Origin: Clostridia bacterium
GTDB lineage: Bacteria > Bacillota > Clostridia > Christensenellales > SZUA-584
Direction: 5' to 3'
Length of the DNA: 64,000 nucleotides
Assembly: GCA_018648645.1 (NCBI GenBank)
Contig: JABGQS010000002.1
Span: 62,001-126,000 of the forward strand
In this document: piece after piece, positions 52,764-61,407 of the stretch
Layout of the letters: the number at the start of each line of letters is the position of its first letter
Numbering within the stretch: position 1 is the first letter of the stretch
Position numbers and translations under genes: made by a program
Notes under the pieces: generated by a model
Databases searched by the model: none
The model's input: only the letters and a program-made list of their open reading frames with translations
Told to the model about the DNA's origin: nothing

Positions 52764-54002
52764 CTAAATATTAGTTTGCTCTAGCTGTTGAATAAGCTTG
52801 TCCCTATCCCACAGTATTACTGCATTCTTCTCAGCTAGGCTTATTGCTGATTTTGTAAAATAGTTGTTTGTTATTACCATTGCCTTGTCAAGCTCATAAT
52901 AACTTATTCCCGCAACTACTTCTTGAACAGAGGAATTGGGTACACTGCTTGAATAGCACTTTGCTTGGATTCCGTATGTTGTGCTTGCTTTTTCGGCAAT
53001 TACGTCAATCCCTTGGTCATAGGATGCTTTAGTCTTGTGTGCAGAAAATCCCAACGCTTTAAATAATTTGACTAAAAATTCTTCGAACTCCTCACCACTC
53101 AATAAATCTACATCTGATATTTTTGTGTTTTCCCTTATATCTTTATCTAAAAGAGATTTTTCAAAATTACTTATACTATTTTCTTTTTCAGATATCTCAA
53201 TTATTTTTTCAAGGTGGGGATTCATAGTATTATAAACACTTATCGTGTTGTCTGAGGTTACTATCCCTTTTGCCTTTAAAAAATGTATAAAGGGAATTAA
53301 CTTTTCTGTTACATCGAATAGTCTGTCATCATATATTTTTATATACGCTTTTATATATTCATCAAACTTCTTTGTGGCTATGCTATTAAAATACACACCA
53401 TATTCATCTTGAAATTTCAAATGCCATTCCTGAACAGAAATATCTTTGAGCAACATCCATGTAAGTAATTCGATGTACTCAGAATTGTGATGTTTTTCTA
53501 GTACTTTAGTTAACTTGATAAAATCTTCTGGCAAGTATCCCTCAATATCATATATTGCTGAAGAAGTAATGTATCTATGAATGTCCCCATATTCAGTATA
53601 TATATACTTGCAATAGTCGTTATCTTGAGATAAAAAATACATATCAATACTTAAAAATGATTCTATTGGCTGCATCATCTCAAATCCATAATTGCTAAGA
53701 AATCCTTTTACAAGTATGTTTACTGAAGGATTTTCATTCAAAATATTATAATCATTTCTGATCTGTTGGTTTTCCTTATCTTTTGCCAATAAATTCCTTT
53801 CTCGTTCCTCCTCTTCTATTTGCTGCTTCTGTTTCTTGGAAGTCCAATCTTTCACACCTATAATGATTAGCAATGCAGCCGATCCACCTATTCCTACAAT
53901 AAAAAATGTCTGTGTTACATTGTCACCGCCAACTGAAACTGCGATTACAATACTAAGTATAATCCAACCAATAACAATCCAACCAACATTACCTTTTTTC
54001 AT
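52764..54002 (-). CDS. Membrane-anchored Mrr-like restriction endonuclease
   Basis: 412 residues. Two N-terminal membrane helices (WIVIGWIILSIVIAVSVG and TFFIVGIGGSAALLIIIGV) are followed by a charged coiled-coil part and a helical middle. The C-terminal Mrr-type nuclease domain follows: LSGEEFEEFLVKLFKALGF, then GIDVIAEK...YGIQAKCY (Asp and Q-x-K), ending with AVILWDRDKLIQQL. Mrr-like enzymes cut modified or foreign DNA. The gene is AT-rich and stands alone with no methyltransferase, consistent with an acquired defence gene. Confidence 0.85.
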   Translation of the reverse strand: MKKGNVGWIVIGWIILSIVIAVSVGGDNVTQTFFIVGIGGSAALLIIIGVKDWTSKKQKQQIEEEERERNLLAKDKENQQIRNDYNILNENPSVNILVKGFLSNYGFEMMQPIESFLSIDMYFLSQDNDYCKYIYTEYGDIHRYITSSAIYDIEGYLPEDFIKLTKVLEKHHNSEYIELLTWMLLKDISVQEWHLKFQDEYGVYFNSIATKKFDEYIKAYIKIYDDRLFDVTEKLIPFIHFLKAKGIVTSDNTISVYNTMNPHLEKIIEISEKENSISNFEKSLLDKDIRENTKISDVDLLSGEEFEEFLVKLFKALGFSAHKTKASYDQGIDVIAEKASTTYGIQAKCYSSSVPNSSVQEVVAGISYYELDKAMVITNNYFTKSAISLAEKNAVILWDRDKLIQQLEQTNI

Positions 54003-54082
54003 TAATACCCTCCAAAGAAATAATACATATTATATCATAATTTGATTATACTTGACACCAAATATACTTGATGCGTTCCCTG

Positions 54083-55156
54083 TCACCTCACAAGTGAGAC
54101 TAGGCGCTCGTACGCGTAGGGGAAAAACGCTAGATACGCTTCGCACAGGTCAAGGACGCCGGCTTCGTTTCGGCTGCGCTGACAGCCATTGCGACACAAC
54201 GAGAACCACTCGCACTGCTGGCATTTGCTTGGCACAGCAAGCGAGCTTTCGATAAAGCCGATTTGCATGCGGGCTTGGTCGAGGGTGTCAAAGCTGTCGG
54301 TGTTTATGTTGCCGAGAGAAAAATCGTCCAGCATGTAGAAGTCGCACGGGTATACGCTGCCATCCGCTTCGATAGCGTACTGTACGCTGCAATGCCCGAC
54401 CATGTCGCAGCTTTCGGGCGGGACGCGGCGCAGCATGCCTGCGAGGTTTTCGAAGTAGCGGTTGTAGACGAACACGTCGTTTTTTCTGTCCTCGAACCAC
54501 ACGTCGAACATGTCGCGCAGAAACTGTCCGTAAAGTGTGGGTGTCAGCGAGTATTGTTGCGATTGACCGTCCAGCGAGTCGAGGCAGGGGATGTATTGCT
54601 GATATGGCAAATTGTTGTGCATGAAAAAGCGGTAGATGGATTTTGCTTGGTTGGCGGTAGAAGCTGTGACAACACAAAGCACGTTGAACTCGGCTTTGTG
54701 CACGGTCAGTATTTTTGCGGCGCGACGGGCTTGCTTGAACGTGCCGCTGCCGGATGAGTCTTTGCGGTATTGGTCGTGCATAGCGGCGTTGCCGTCCAGA
54801 GACAGCCCGACAAGAAAACCGTTGTCTGCGAAAAAGGTCGCCCACTGCTCATCAATCAGCGTGCCGTTGGTCTGGAGGGCGAAGCTGACTTTGATGTTGC
54901 GGGTGTTGTACTTCTTGACCAGAGCGGTAAATGTTTTGAAAAAGCCCAGACCCGCCAGCGTTGGTTCGCCGCCTTGAAAGCCGAAGGTGCACTCGCGCTC
55001 TTCGGCTGCCAGAGCTTTGCTGACAATGGCTTCGAGCGTTGCGATGCTCATCATGCCGAACGAGCGTGTGCTTCTGCTGTCCGCTTCGTCGTGGTAGAAG
55101 CAATAGTCGCACGAGAGGTTGCAGCTGCCGGAAGCTGGTTTGATTAGTATGTTCAC
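54083..55156 (-). CDS. Anaerobic sulfatase-maturating enzyme (radical SAM/SPASM)
   Basis: 357 residues. CNLSCDYCFYHD near 13-24 is the radical-SAM C-x3-C-x2-C. The C-terminal SPASM part has the cysteine cluster CSVQYAIEADGSVYPCDF and CQQCEWFSLCRNGC for two further [4Fe-4S] clusters. AnSME oxidises the active-site Cys or Ser of sulfatases to formylglycine without oxygen. It starts inside the second sulfatase (4-bp overlap), directly linking enzyme and substrate. Confidence 0.93.
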   Translation of the reverse strand: MNILIKPASGSCNLSCDYCFYHDEADSRSTRSFGMMSIATLEAIVSKALAAEERECTFGFQGGEPTLAGLGFFKTFTALVKKYNTRNIKVSFALQTNGTLIDEQWATFFADNGFLVGLSLDGNAAMHDQYRKDSSGSGTFKQARRAAKILTVHKAEFNVLCVVTASTANQAKSIYRFFMHNNLPYQQYIPCLDSLDGQSQQYSLTPTLYGQFLRDMFDVWFEDRKNDVFVYNRYFENLAGMLRRVPPESCDMVGHCSVQYAIEADGSVYPCDFYMLDDFSLGNINTDSFDTLDQARMQIGFIESSLAVPSKCQQCEWFSLCRNGCQRSRNEAGVLDLCEAYLAFFPYAYERLVSLVR

Positions 55157-56598
55157 AGCCGCCAGCCCCTTTGACCGGCGAGGTTGTAGCTTGGCGTGAA
55201 CTCGTACTGCTTGTCGGGGAGACCGACGATTTCGCCGTCACGAATGAACGCTTCGTCGGAGCCGTACAGATTTGCTAGAAGAAGCTCTTTAAGCTCGTCC
55301 ACGATGCTGTTGTATTTTTCAATGCCAAGCAGGTCATGGCATTCTTTTGGGTCGTCATCCACATTGAACAGATAGAAGCGGTTGCCGCACGCGTAGTAGA
55401 TTAGTTTGTATGCGCCGCGCCGAATCATGCGCGTGGACGTTAAACCTTCATCGTGCTCGCCGTAGAGATAGTCGCGCGATTCGCTGCCGAGCATGTCTAG
55501 ACCCTCGACGGTTTCGGGAGTATCGATGTCACAAAGGTTTAGCAGAGTCGGCATCACATCGCGCAAGCAAACGAGATTGTCGCTTTGTACGCCCGTCCGC
55601 TTCATGCGCGGTGGCAGCGTCATCACCATGGGGATTTTGGTCGCAGTCTCGTACATTTTGCGTTTCGCGTATTGGTTGTGGTCTCCGAGCATCTCGCCGT
55701 GATCGCTCGTGAACATCACGATGGTGTTGTCGGTCAGCCCCTGCTCGTTGAGTGTGCCGATTATAAGACGGATTTGGTGATCGACATAGGTGCACAGCGC
55801 GTGATGCGCTTTCTTGACCAGCACCTTTGCATTGGGTCCTGTCGGGTGGGTGTATTGGTCTTGCTGGAGCTTTAGCGCATATGGCAGGTTGTCGAAATCT
55901 TTCGCCCAATCGCCGATAACAGGCTCCGGCACATCGACATCCTTATACATATCGAGATAGCACTTTGGCGGCGTCAACGGCTGGTGCGGCGCGTTGAACG
56001 AGCAATACCAAAAGCCCGGCTTGCTTGGATTGCGCCGCTGGATTGCACGGCACGTTTGCTTTGCCGCCCAGTATGTCGGGGTAAGCTCTTCGTCCAAATG
56101 CCACGGGCGCACGTTGTATTGGCTGACGCCCATGCCGTGCGTTTGCTCCTGACCTGTTTTGCCTTTGTCGGATAGATAAATTTCGTAGTCGTCGCGATCC
56201 ATGCCGAGGTGGTGACGTCCTTCCTCGCATATCAATATCTCGTCGAACCCGATGCGGTCGCGCTGAGGGTATACGTGCATTTTGCCAACAGCGTAGGTTT
56301 GGTAGCCAGCGTTGCCGAAAGTCTGCGCCATCGTCGGCAGGTTTTCGGGCATCGTCAGGCGCTCTTGGAAGACGCGGTCGCCGTGAGTTTTTGCTGTTGT
56401 CCCCGTCATCAAAGCGCGACGTGCAGGGATGCACATCGGCGAAGTGGAGTAACACTCCGAAAAGCTGATGCCGTTGTCCATCATCTGGTCTATTGTGGGC
56501 GAGAAGATTTCGTTGCTGCCCGCGCCACCGAGCAGATGACCAGGCCAGTTGTCCACGCAGATTAGCAGCACGTTCGGTTTGTCGGTTTGGTTTTGCAT
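55153..56598 (-). CDS. Cys-type sulfatase 1, cytoplasmic
   Basis: 481 residues, alkaline-phosphatase-like fold. CVDNWPG supplies the first Asp metal ligand; Cys56 in SPMCIPARRALMTG is the residue changed to formylglycine (C-x-P-x-R); FTSDHGEMLGDHNQY is the second metal site. There is no signal peptide, so the substrate is imported first. It is about two-thirds identical by eye to the next gene and is followed by its own maturase. The substrate is not readable; the operators upstream suggest an N-acetylhexosamine sulfate. Confidence 0.93.
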   Translation of the reverse strand: MQNQTDKPNVLLICVDNWPGHLLGGAGSNEIFSPTIDQMMDNGISFSECYSTSPMCIPARRALMTGTTAKTHGDRVFQERLTMPENLPTMAQTFGNAGYQTYAVGKMHVYPQRDRIGFDEILICEEGRHHLGMDRDDYEIYLSDKGKTGQEQTHGMGVSQYNVRPWHLDEELTPTYWAAKQTCRAIQRRNPSKPGFWYCSFNAPHQPLTPPKCYLDMYKDVDVPEPVIGDWAKDFDNLPYALKLQQDQYTHPTGPNAKVLVKKAHHALCTYVDHQIRLIIGTLNEQGLTDNTIVMFTSDHGEMLGDHNQYAKRKMYETATKIPMVMTLPPRMKRTGVQSDNLVCLRDVMPTLLNLCDIDTPETVEGLDMLGSESRDYLYGEHDEGLTSTRMIRRGAYKLIYYACGNRFYLFNVDDDPKECHDLLGIEKYNSIVDELKELLLANLYGSDEAFIRDGEIVGLPDKQYEFTPSYNLAGQRGWRL

Positions 56599-56627
56599 GA
56601 TATTCCTCCGCTGTTGTTATAAACAGG

Positions 56628-58073
56628 TTACAGTCGCCAGCCGCGCTGTGCAGAAAGGTTGTAGCTTGGCTCGAACTCGTACTCTTTGTCGGGCAGACCT
56701 ACAAGCTCGCCGTTCTGTATGAAGTCAGCATCGTTGCCATACATGTCTGCAATCATCAGCTGCTTTAGCTCGGCGACCATTTCCTCATGCTCGGGCAGAC
56801 CGTAGAGGTCGTTGCACTCGCGAGGGTCGTCCACCACGTTGAACAGGAAGAAACGATTGCCGCACGGATAGTAGATGAGCTTATGCTCGCCCTTGCGAAT
56901 CATGCGCGTTGCGGTGTCGCCCTCGTCGTGCTCGCCGTAAAGATAGTCGCGTTTGTTTTCACTCAGCAAGTCGAGACCTTCGACGGTGTCCGGCACATCG
57001 ACATCGCAAAGATTCAGAAGCGTAGGCATGACGTCGCGCAGACACACAAGGTTGTCGTCTTTGACACCCGCTTGCTTCATGCTCTTTGGCAGCGACAGTA
57101 TCATCGGGATTTTCATTGAAGTCTCGAACATTTTGGCTTTGGCGTATTGGTTGTGGTCGCCAAGCATATCGCCGTGGTCACAGACGAGCATGATGATGGT
57201 GTTGTCAATCAGCTTCTGCTCGTTCAGCGTGCCGATGAGCAATCTGATTTGGTGGTCGATATATGTGCACTGTGCGTTAAAGCCCTTTTTTGCCATGACC
57301 TTGGCGCCTGGTCCGGTCGGGATTCTGTAGTTCATTTGGTGACGCTTCATGGCGTAGGGGAGTTTGTCAAAGTCGGCAGCCCAGTCGCCTACAACCGGCT
57401 CGGGTACGTCAACGTCGTCGTACATGTCGAGGTAGCACTGTGGCGGCGTGATGGGCGGATGCGGTGCAACAAACGAGCAGTACCAAAACGACGGTTTGGC
57501 GGGGTTTCGCCGCTGTATCGTTCTGCAAGTTTCCTTTGCCGTCCAGTATGTTGTGTGCAGCTCTTCGTCCAAATGCCACGGGCGCACGTTCCATTGGTTG
57601 ACGCCCATGCCGTGCGTTTGCTCCTGTCCGTTTTTGCCTTTGTCAGAGAGGTAGATTTCGTAGTCGTCTTTAACCAGACCAAGGTGGTGGCGACCCTCTT
57701 CGCATATCAGCGACTCGCCAAAACCGATGCGGTCACGCTGGGGGTATACGTGCAGCTTGCCGACGGAGTACGTTTGGTAGCCGCCTTTGGTGAACGCGTC
57801 TGCCATCGTGTCCACATTCTCCGGCATGGTCAGCGTTTCGTTGAACACGCGGTCTCCGTGGCTTTGCGACGTCATGCCCGTCATCAAAGCGCGCCGAGCG
57901 GGAATGCACGTAGGCGTTGTCGAATAAGCCTGCGTAAAATGTATTCCGTTGTCGATAAGTTGATCGAGGGTGGGGGTGAAAATTTCTTTGCTGCCTGCGC
58001 CGCCGAGCAGATGTCCCGGCCAGTGGTCTACGCATATCAGCAGCACGTTGGGTTTACTCGTTTGGTCTTGCAT
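56628..58073 (-). CDS. Cys-type sulfatase 2, cytoplasmic
   Basis: 481 residues from MQDQTSKPNVLLICVDHWPG. The ORF track start adds ten residues without a ribosome site; gaggagc lies before ATG 58073. Cys56 in TTPTCIPARRALMTG is the formylglycine precursor; LVCDHGDMLGDHNQY is the metal site. It is equal in length to sulfatase 1 and aligns throughout, so they are tandem duplicates. No signal peptide. Confidence 0.93.
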   Translation of the reverse strand: MQDQTSKPNVLLICVDHWPGHLLGGAGSKEIFTPTLDQLIDNGIHFTQAYSTTPTCIPARRALMTGMTSQSHGDRVFNETLTMPENVDTMADAFTKGGYQTYSVGKLHVYPQRDRIGFGESLICEEGRHHLGLVKDDYEIYLSDKGKNGQEQTHGMGVNQWNVRPWHLDEELHTTYWTAKETCRTIQRRNPAKPSFWYCSFVAPHPPITPPQCYLDMYDDVDVPEPVVGDWAADFDKLPYAMKRHQMNYRIPTGPGAKVMAKKGFNAQCTYIDHQIRLLIGTLNEQKLIDNTIIMLVCDHGDMLGDHNQYAKAKMFETSMKIPMILSLPKSMKQAGVKDDNLVCLRDVMPTLLNLCDVDVPDTVEGLDLLSENKRDYLYGEHDEGDTATRMIRKGEHKLIYYPCGNRFFLFNVVDDPRECNDLYGLPEHEEMVAELKQLMIADMYGNDADFIQNGELVGLPDKEYEFEPSYNLSAQRGWRL

Positions 58074-58110
58074 AAAAAGCTCCTCTCTAAAAGCAAAAAG
58101 CACTACATTA

Positions 58111-58536
58111 CTACTGTTCTATTTCTGATATAATAAATTGATCGTATACATTATCAACCCACAAAGTACCTCTTATCGCTGTGAATTTCAGCAGGCAATA
58201 TGTCGGATCATTGACTCCTTTTGGAAAGTGATTAATAAACCAATCTAGCCACATCTGCTCTTTAATGGCTTTGTCCGTAATAATTTCTATTGTACCGTGT
58301 AAGCTGATATTGTTGCCGCCTTCTCTTATGCAAACGCCGGCTTTATTGTTTTGATTGATGTTCGACATTAGATTTGCGCCGGTGCCTGTGCTGAAAAAGC
58401 ACGATGACATATCTTTTGGATGTATTAGAGAGCGAGTGGCTACATTCGGATATCCTTCTTTATCGATTGATCCTACATAGGCTTGCTTCGCTTGCTTCAT
58501 AATTTCGTTTGCTTTATTTAGAATCTTCGCATCCAT
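58111..58536 (-). CDS. Pyridoxamine 5'-phosphate oxidase-like flavin-binding protein
   Basis: 141 residues, split-barrel flavin fold. AYVGSIDKEGYPNVATRSLIHPKDMSSCFFSTGTGANLMSNI is the usual FMN-contact region; HGTIEIITD follows. Such proteins reduce or bind diverse small molecules; role here unknown. ATG 58536 has ggagg nine bases upstream. It is the first gene of the sulfatase operon. Confidence 0.82.
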   Translation of the reverse strand: MDAKILNKANEIMKQAKQAYVGSIDKEGYPNVATRSLIHPKDMSSCFFSTGTGANLMSNINQNNKAGVCIREGGNNISLHGTIEIITDKAIKEQMWLDWFINHFPKGVNDPTYCLLKFTAIRGTLWVDNVYDQFIISEIEQ

Positions 58537-58711
58537 GAAAGTTACCTCCATAATTGCTTTGTATGGTATCTTCTGTCGGCGCTGATGTAATCTTAGAGAA
58601 AGATATTCTGATATGAATGGGTAGCGCCATATTAGTTCACACAGAGTTTATCACAACAGCAAATCACTTTCTATCGTTTGGGGTAAATAGCTAATAAATA
58701 TATAATCTTGG

Positions 58712-58723
58712 TGGTATAGACCA
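58712..58723. promoter_or_regulatory. GntR/HutC-type operator, site 1 (TGGTATAGACCA)
   Basis: TGGTATAGACCA with flanks GG and GT, an exact 4-base arm palindrome with TATA/GACC core close to the TGGTCTAGACCA/TGGTATAGATCA consensus of DasR/NagR (HutC subfamily) sites. It lies 176 bp before the PNPOx-like start and overlaps possible promoter elements. Confidence 0.65.
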
Positions 58724-58820
58724 GTATGAAGTGTGTTAAAATCGCCTTTACAAAGGGCTTGCCCGGTAATTGGAAGGGGTTCTGCTAAGCATCTTCACGC
58801 CGTATTTGTACGGTACGCGG

Positions 58821-58832
58821 TGGTATAGACCA
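58821..58832. promoter_or_regulatory. GntR/HutC-type operator, site 2 (TGGTATAGACCA)
   Basis: An identical 12-mer 109 bp from site 1, followed by CTTAATTGGT. Two exact copies in one intergenic gap argue against chance. The spacing could allow looping. No HutC-type regulator is encoded in the window. Confidence 0.65.
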
Positions 58833-58844
58833 CTTAATTGGTAG

Positions 58845-58872
58845 TAAAAAAGCCCCTGATTGCTCAGAGGCT
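58845..58872 (-). terminator. Terminator after the 324-residue lipoprotein gene
   Basis: On the minus strand AGCCTCTG, loop AGCAAT, CAGGGGCT, then six T. Confidence 0.9.
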
Positions 58873-58893
58873 TTATGCTTTGTGTGAGTCTCG

Positions 58894-59868
58894 CTATTCT
58901 ACAGTCACCAAGAACGAGAAGTCGAATGTGCCGTCTGCCGTTTCGTGTATAAACTCGAGTGTGTATTCACCCGCCGTGTCTATGCTGATTCCAAAGTATT
59001 TGATGTAGCTTCCGTCGTCGCAAGGCTCTGATGCGCCGCTTGCTACGAGTGTCACGCCGTCCTGAGGTGTCATCGACCAGTCGCTTTCACAGTTTTGCTC
59101 CAGCCCGATTGCAAACGTAATGCCCGGCTGTGCATTCACGTGCTCGTCCGCCATGTAGTAGACAGCTTGCGGAAACATGCCATTAAGGTAGCCGCTGATC
59201 GTCTCGCGGTCGTCAAGCCGGATGATTTGATCGGGCTCGCTGAAGACCAGCTTTTCGGCATATATTGGGTCTTTGCTGTCCGTGTCAACGTATACGCCAA
59301 TCAAAAAACCGGTTTCAACAGGCATGTCAGCGTCCAGCACATCGGACGGAATCAGCAGGGTAATCTGCCCATCGAACATGCTTGAGCTTAGCACTTGCAT
59401 TGTGTATGCATCCCCGTCTATCGCGATCACTTTGCCGGTCACATAATTCTCGGGCGCGGGTTGGGTGTCGTCTGCAACGGGTGGTAGTGTGATGGATGGG
59501 TCGATTTCTGTGCGCGTAATCTCGATAAGCTCGACCTGCGGTGGGTAACTTTCCATTATCGCCGTGTTGGTTTTTGCGTAAATAATCGTACCCGGCTCGA
59601 GCGGTGCGCCGTCCGTCACGTTGATGATCGTATTTTCGCTCATGTTGAGGTAGATGATGTCGATATAGTCTAGCCCCGAAAGCGGAACAACGAGCAAGCT
59701 GGTGTCGTTTGCTTCCTGTATGATAGCTTTGATCTCATAATAAACTTCTTCGTCGCTGGCGTTTGGGTCTAGCGGCAAACCGCCTTGCTCTATCACGCCG
59801 TTGTTGCAGGCGACAAATGCACCGACAATCAATGTCGCTGCTAAAATTAATATCGTTATTTTTTTCAT
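58894..59868 (-). CDS. Lipoprotein, possibly with chagasin-like C-terminal domain
   Basis: 324 residues, lipobox FVAC with Cys21. The middle part has two similar beta-rich segments (SLLVVPLSGLDYIDIIYLNMSENT and YTMQVLSSSMFDGQITLLIPSDV). The last 90 residues (ITFAIGLEQNCESDW...GEYTLEFIHETADG) recall chagasin-type protease inhibitor folds, but only weakly. No enzyme motif. The gene lies between the operator region and another lipoprotein gene in the same direction. Confidence 0.75.
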   Translation of the reverse strand: MKKITILILAATLIVGAFVACNNGVIEQGGLPLDPNASDEEVYYEIKAIIQEANDTSLLVVPLSGLDYIDIIYLNMSENTIINVTDGAPLEPGTIIYAKTNTAIMESYPPQVELIEITRTEIDPSITLPPVADDTQPAPENYVTGKVIAIDGDAYTMQVLSSSMFDGQITLLIPSDVLDADMPVETGFLIGVYVDTDSKDPIYAEKLVFSEPDQIIRLDDRETISGYLNGMFPQAVYYMADEHVNAQPGITFAIGLEQNCESDWSMTPQDGVTLVASGASEPCDDGSYIKYFGISIDTAGEYTLEFIHETADGTFDFSFLVTVE

Positions 59869-59944
59869 AGTAGTCTCCCTTTGTCTTTATGTCTGTTAGA
59901 CGAAAGCTCTGCTCATTTTGTTCCGCATTATTGAAAACACGCTG

Positions 59945-60580
59945 CTATGGCCGGTAAACTTGCTCGACCAGCAGGACTTGCTCTGTTTCCTCGTCTACCG
60001 TGATGTAGTAGAAATGCGAGTACAGCACGTAGTTTTGGTTGACTTTCCAAAGCGCAAGTATGTCGGTGTAGTCGCTCGGCAGGGCTTGCGCGCCCGAAAC
60101 CAATGTACCATCGGGCGAGTACATCAGCTTTAGCGGCACGGTGGTTAAGTCAACTGCTCTAAGGTATGGGCTTAAATTCTTCGCGATATATTCGCTGTCG
60201 GCATATGCGTCTACCTCGTCCTGCGCGTCGACGCTACAATACCCTTTACCGTTAATCAGCCAATCTACCGCCTCGTCTCCGGTCAGTATGTCGAAGTAGT
60301 CAAACTCGGCAATTCCGGTTGTTGGGTCGAAGCTGCGCATGTGAGCGTAGCTACTGTACATTGACTTATCTTCCGGCTCAATCGGTTGAATCGGCGGCGC
60401 GAGAGTAAGCTGTGGTCCTACAGTTGCAGTCGGCTGCTCTGACGGTGCGCTTTGCTGCTTTGGCGCATCGTCAGCCTGAGTTTGCGGTTTGTCAGCTGTG
60501 ACGGCGAGCTCGTTTGCGCATCCCGTTATCGCAACCACTAACGCCGTGATTATCGCAGCTGCCAGTATAAGCTTTTTCAT
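59945..60580 (-). CDS. Lipoprotein of unknown function
   Basis: 211 residues from MKKLILAAAIITALV with lipobox AITGC (Cys21), then a Gln/Pro/Ser/Thr-rich linker and a globular part (GIAEFDYFDILTGDEAVDWLINGKGYCSVD). ATG 60580 has aaggtaag upstream; the track start is 16 residues longer without support. Its promoter carries a GTGAC-N3-GTCAC palindrome, the same module as the flavodoxin gene. Family not recognised. Confidence 0.75.
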   Translation of the reverse strand: MKKLILAAAIITALVVAITGCANELAVTADKPQTQADDAPKQQSAPSEQPTATVGPQLTLAPPIQPIEPEDKSMYSSYAHMRSFDPTTGIAEFDYFDILTGDEAVDWLINGKGYCSVDAQDEVDAYADSEYIAKNLSPYLRAVDLTTVPLKLMYSPDGTLVSGAQALPSDYTDILALWKVNQNYVLYSHFYYITVDEETEQVLLVEQVYRP

Positions 60581-60652
60581 TGGTCTGCTTACCTTCCTGT
60601 ATCTTGGGCAGATAGCAGCGGTAAACACATGCTGCGGCTACCCTATAGTTTA

Positions 60653-60693
60653 ATTATACACCATCATGCAATCAAGATGTGTGACAAAGTCAC
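60653..60693 (-). promoter_or_regulatory. CRP/FNR-like class II promoter of the lipoprotein gene
   Basis: On the minus strand GTGACTTTGTCAC (60681-60693), 22 bp, TATAAT (60653-60658). No good -35 hexamer. The palindrome is centred near -41. Confidence 0.55.
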
Positions 60694-60836
60694 GAAGTAA
60701 AAAAAGCACCTCCGAACAGATCAGCAGTATCACAATCCTTCACATAATATTCATCGCGCTTTTGTTTTGAATCATGTGTGATGCTGTCTGTGGCTATGCT
60801 TAATTTTTACGCCTTTATAACCTGTGACAAAGACCT

Positions 60837-61292
60837 CTACAGCGATTTTGCCCAAGCGGCTGCGCGTTTTTCCTCGTCTTTGACTATCGGTCCTTCGTTT
60901 CCGCTAACGAAAAAGCCGATCGGCTCTGCTGCAGCGGTGCCGCCCTTTTTCTCAAGACCTTTCAACATCTTCTCGGCTGCGTATCCGAATTTGTTCGCCA
61001 TGAAGCTGAGCATTTTGCTGTCAGACTCCTCTACTGCGAAACGCGAGTCGAACGCGGCGACCTTGACGCCTTTGAGGCTGCCGTCGGGCAGACCCTTGAT
61101 GGCGGATTTCATGCTGGGCATCGGCTTGAACATACGCGTCGGTGACCCCGCGATAATCATATCCAGACTCTGCAGATCGGCTTCGGTGCACTCTGACACC
61201 TTCACGGCCTTGCTGTCCAGCGCCTTCGCGATTGCCTGCGCCAACTTGGCTGTGTTGCCAAATACTGAATCGTATACTATCAATGTTTTCAT
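60837..61292 (-). CDS. Flavodoxin-family protein
   Basis: 151 residues. TLIVYDSVFGNTAKLAQAIAKAL is the FMN phosphate loop of flavodoxin-like proteins (S-x-F-G-N-T). IIAGSPTRMFKPMPSMK holds the isoalloxazine contact loop. It is somewhat diverged from classical flavodoxin at the C-terminus. Likely a cytoplasmic electron carrier or FMN-dependent reductase. Its promoter shares a palindromic operator with the downstream lipoprotein. Confidence 0.85.
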   Translation of the reverse strand: MKTLIVYDSVFGNTAKLAQAIAKALDSKAVKVSECTEADLQSLDMIIAGSPTRMFKPMPSMKSAIKGLPDGSLKGVKVAAFDSRFAVEESDSKMLSFMANKFGYAAEKMLKGLEKKGGTAAAEPIGFFVSGNEGPIVKDEEKRAAAWAKSL

Positions 61293-61323
61293 TTTAGTGC
61301 TCTCCTTGTTTATTTCTGCTTAT

Positions 61324-61365
61324 ATTATACCACCTTTATGCAAACCAGTTGTGTGACAAAGTCAC
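61324..61365 (-). promoter_or_regulatory. CRP/FNR-like class II promoter of the flavodoxin gene
   Basis: On the minus strand GTGACTTTGTCAC (61353-61365), 23 bp, TATAAT (61324-61329), with no -35 consensus. The 13-mer is identical to the one at 60681, and TTGCAT-R-A-W-GGTG lies between in both. Confidence 0.55.
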
Positions 61366-61407
61366 GGGACAAAAAAAGCGCTGTGCTTTGAGTCGGTTTG
61401 TACGTTC

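Noticed and set aside
57147-58133. 328-residue plus-strand ORF opposite sulfatase 2
   Set aside because: Antisense shadow: no ribosome site, composition follows the reverse frame of a clear sulfatase.
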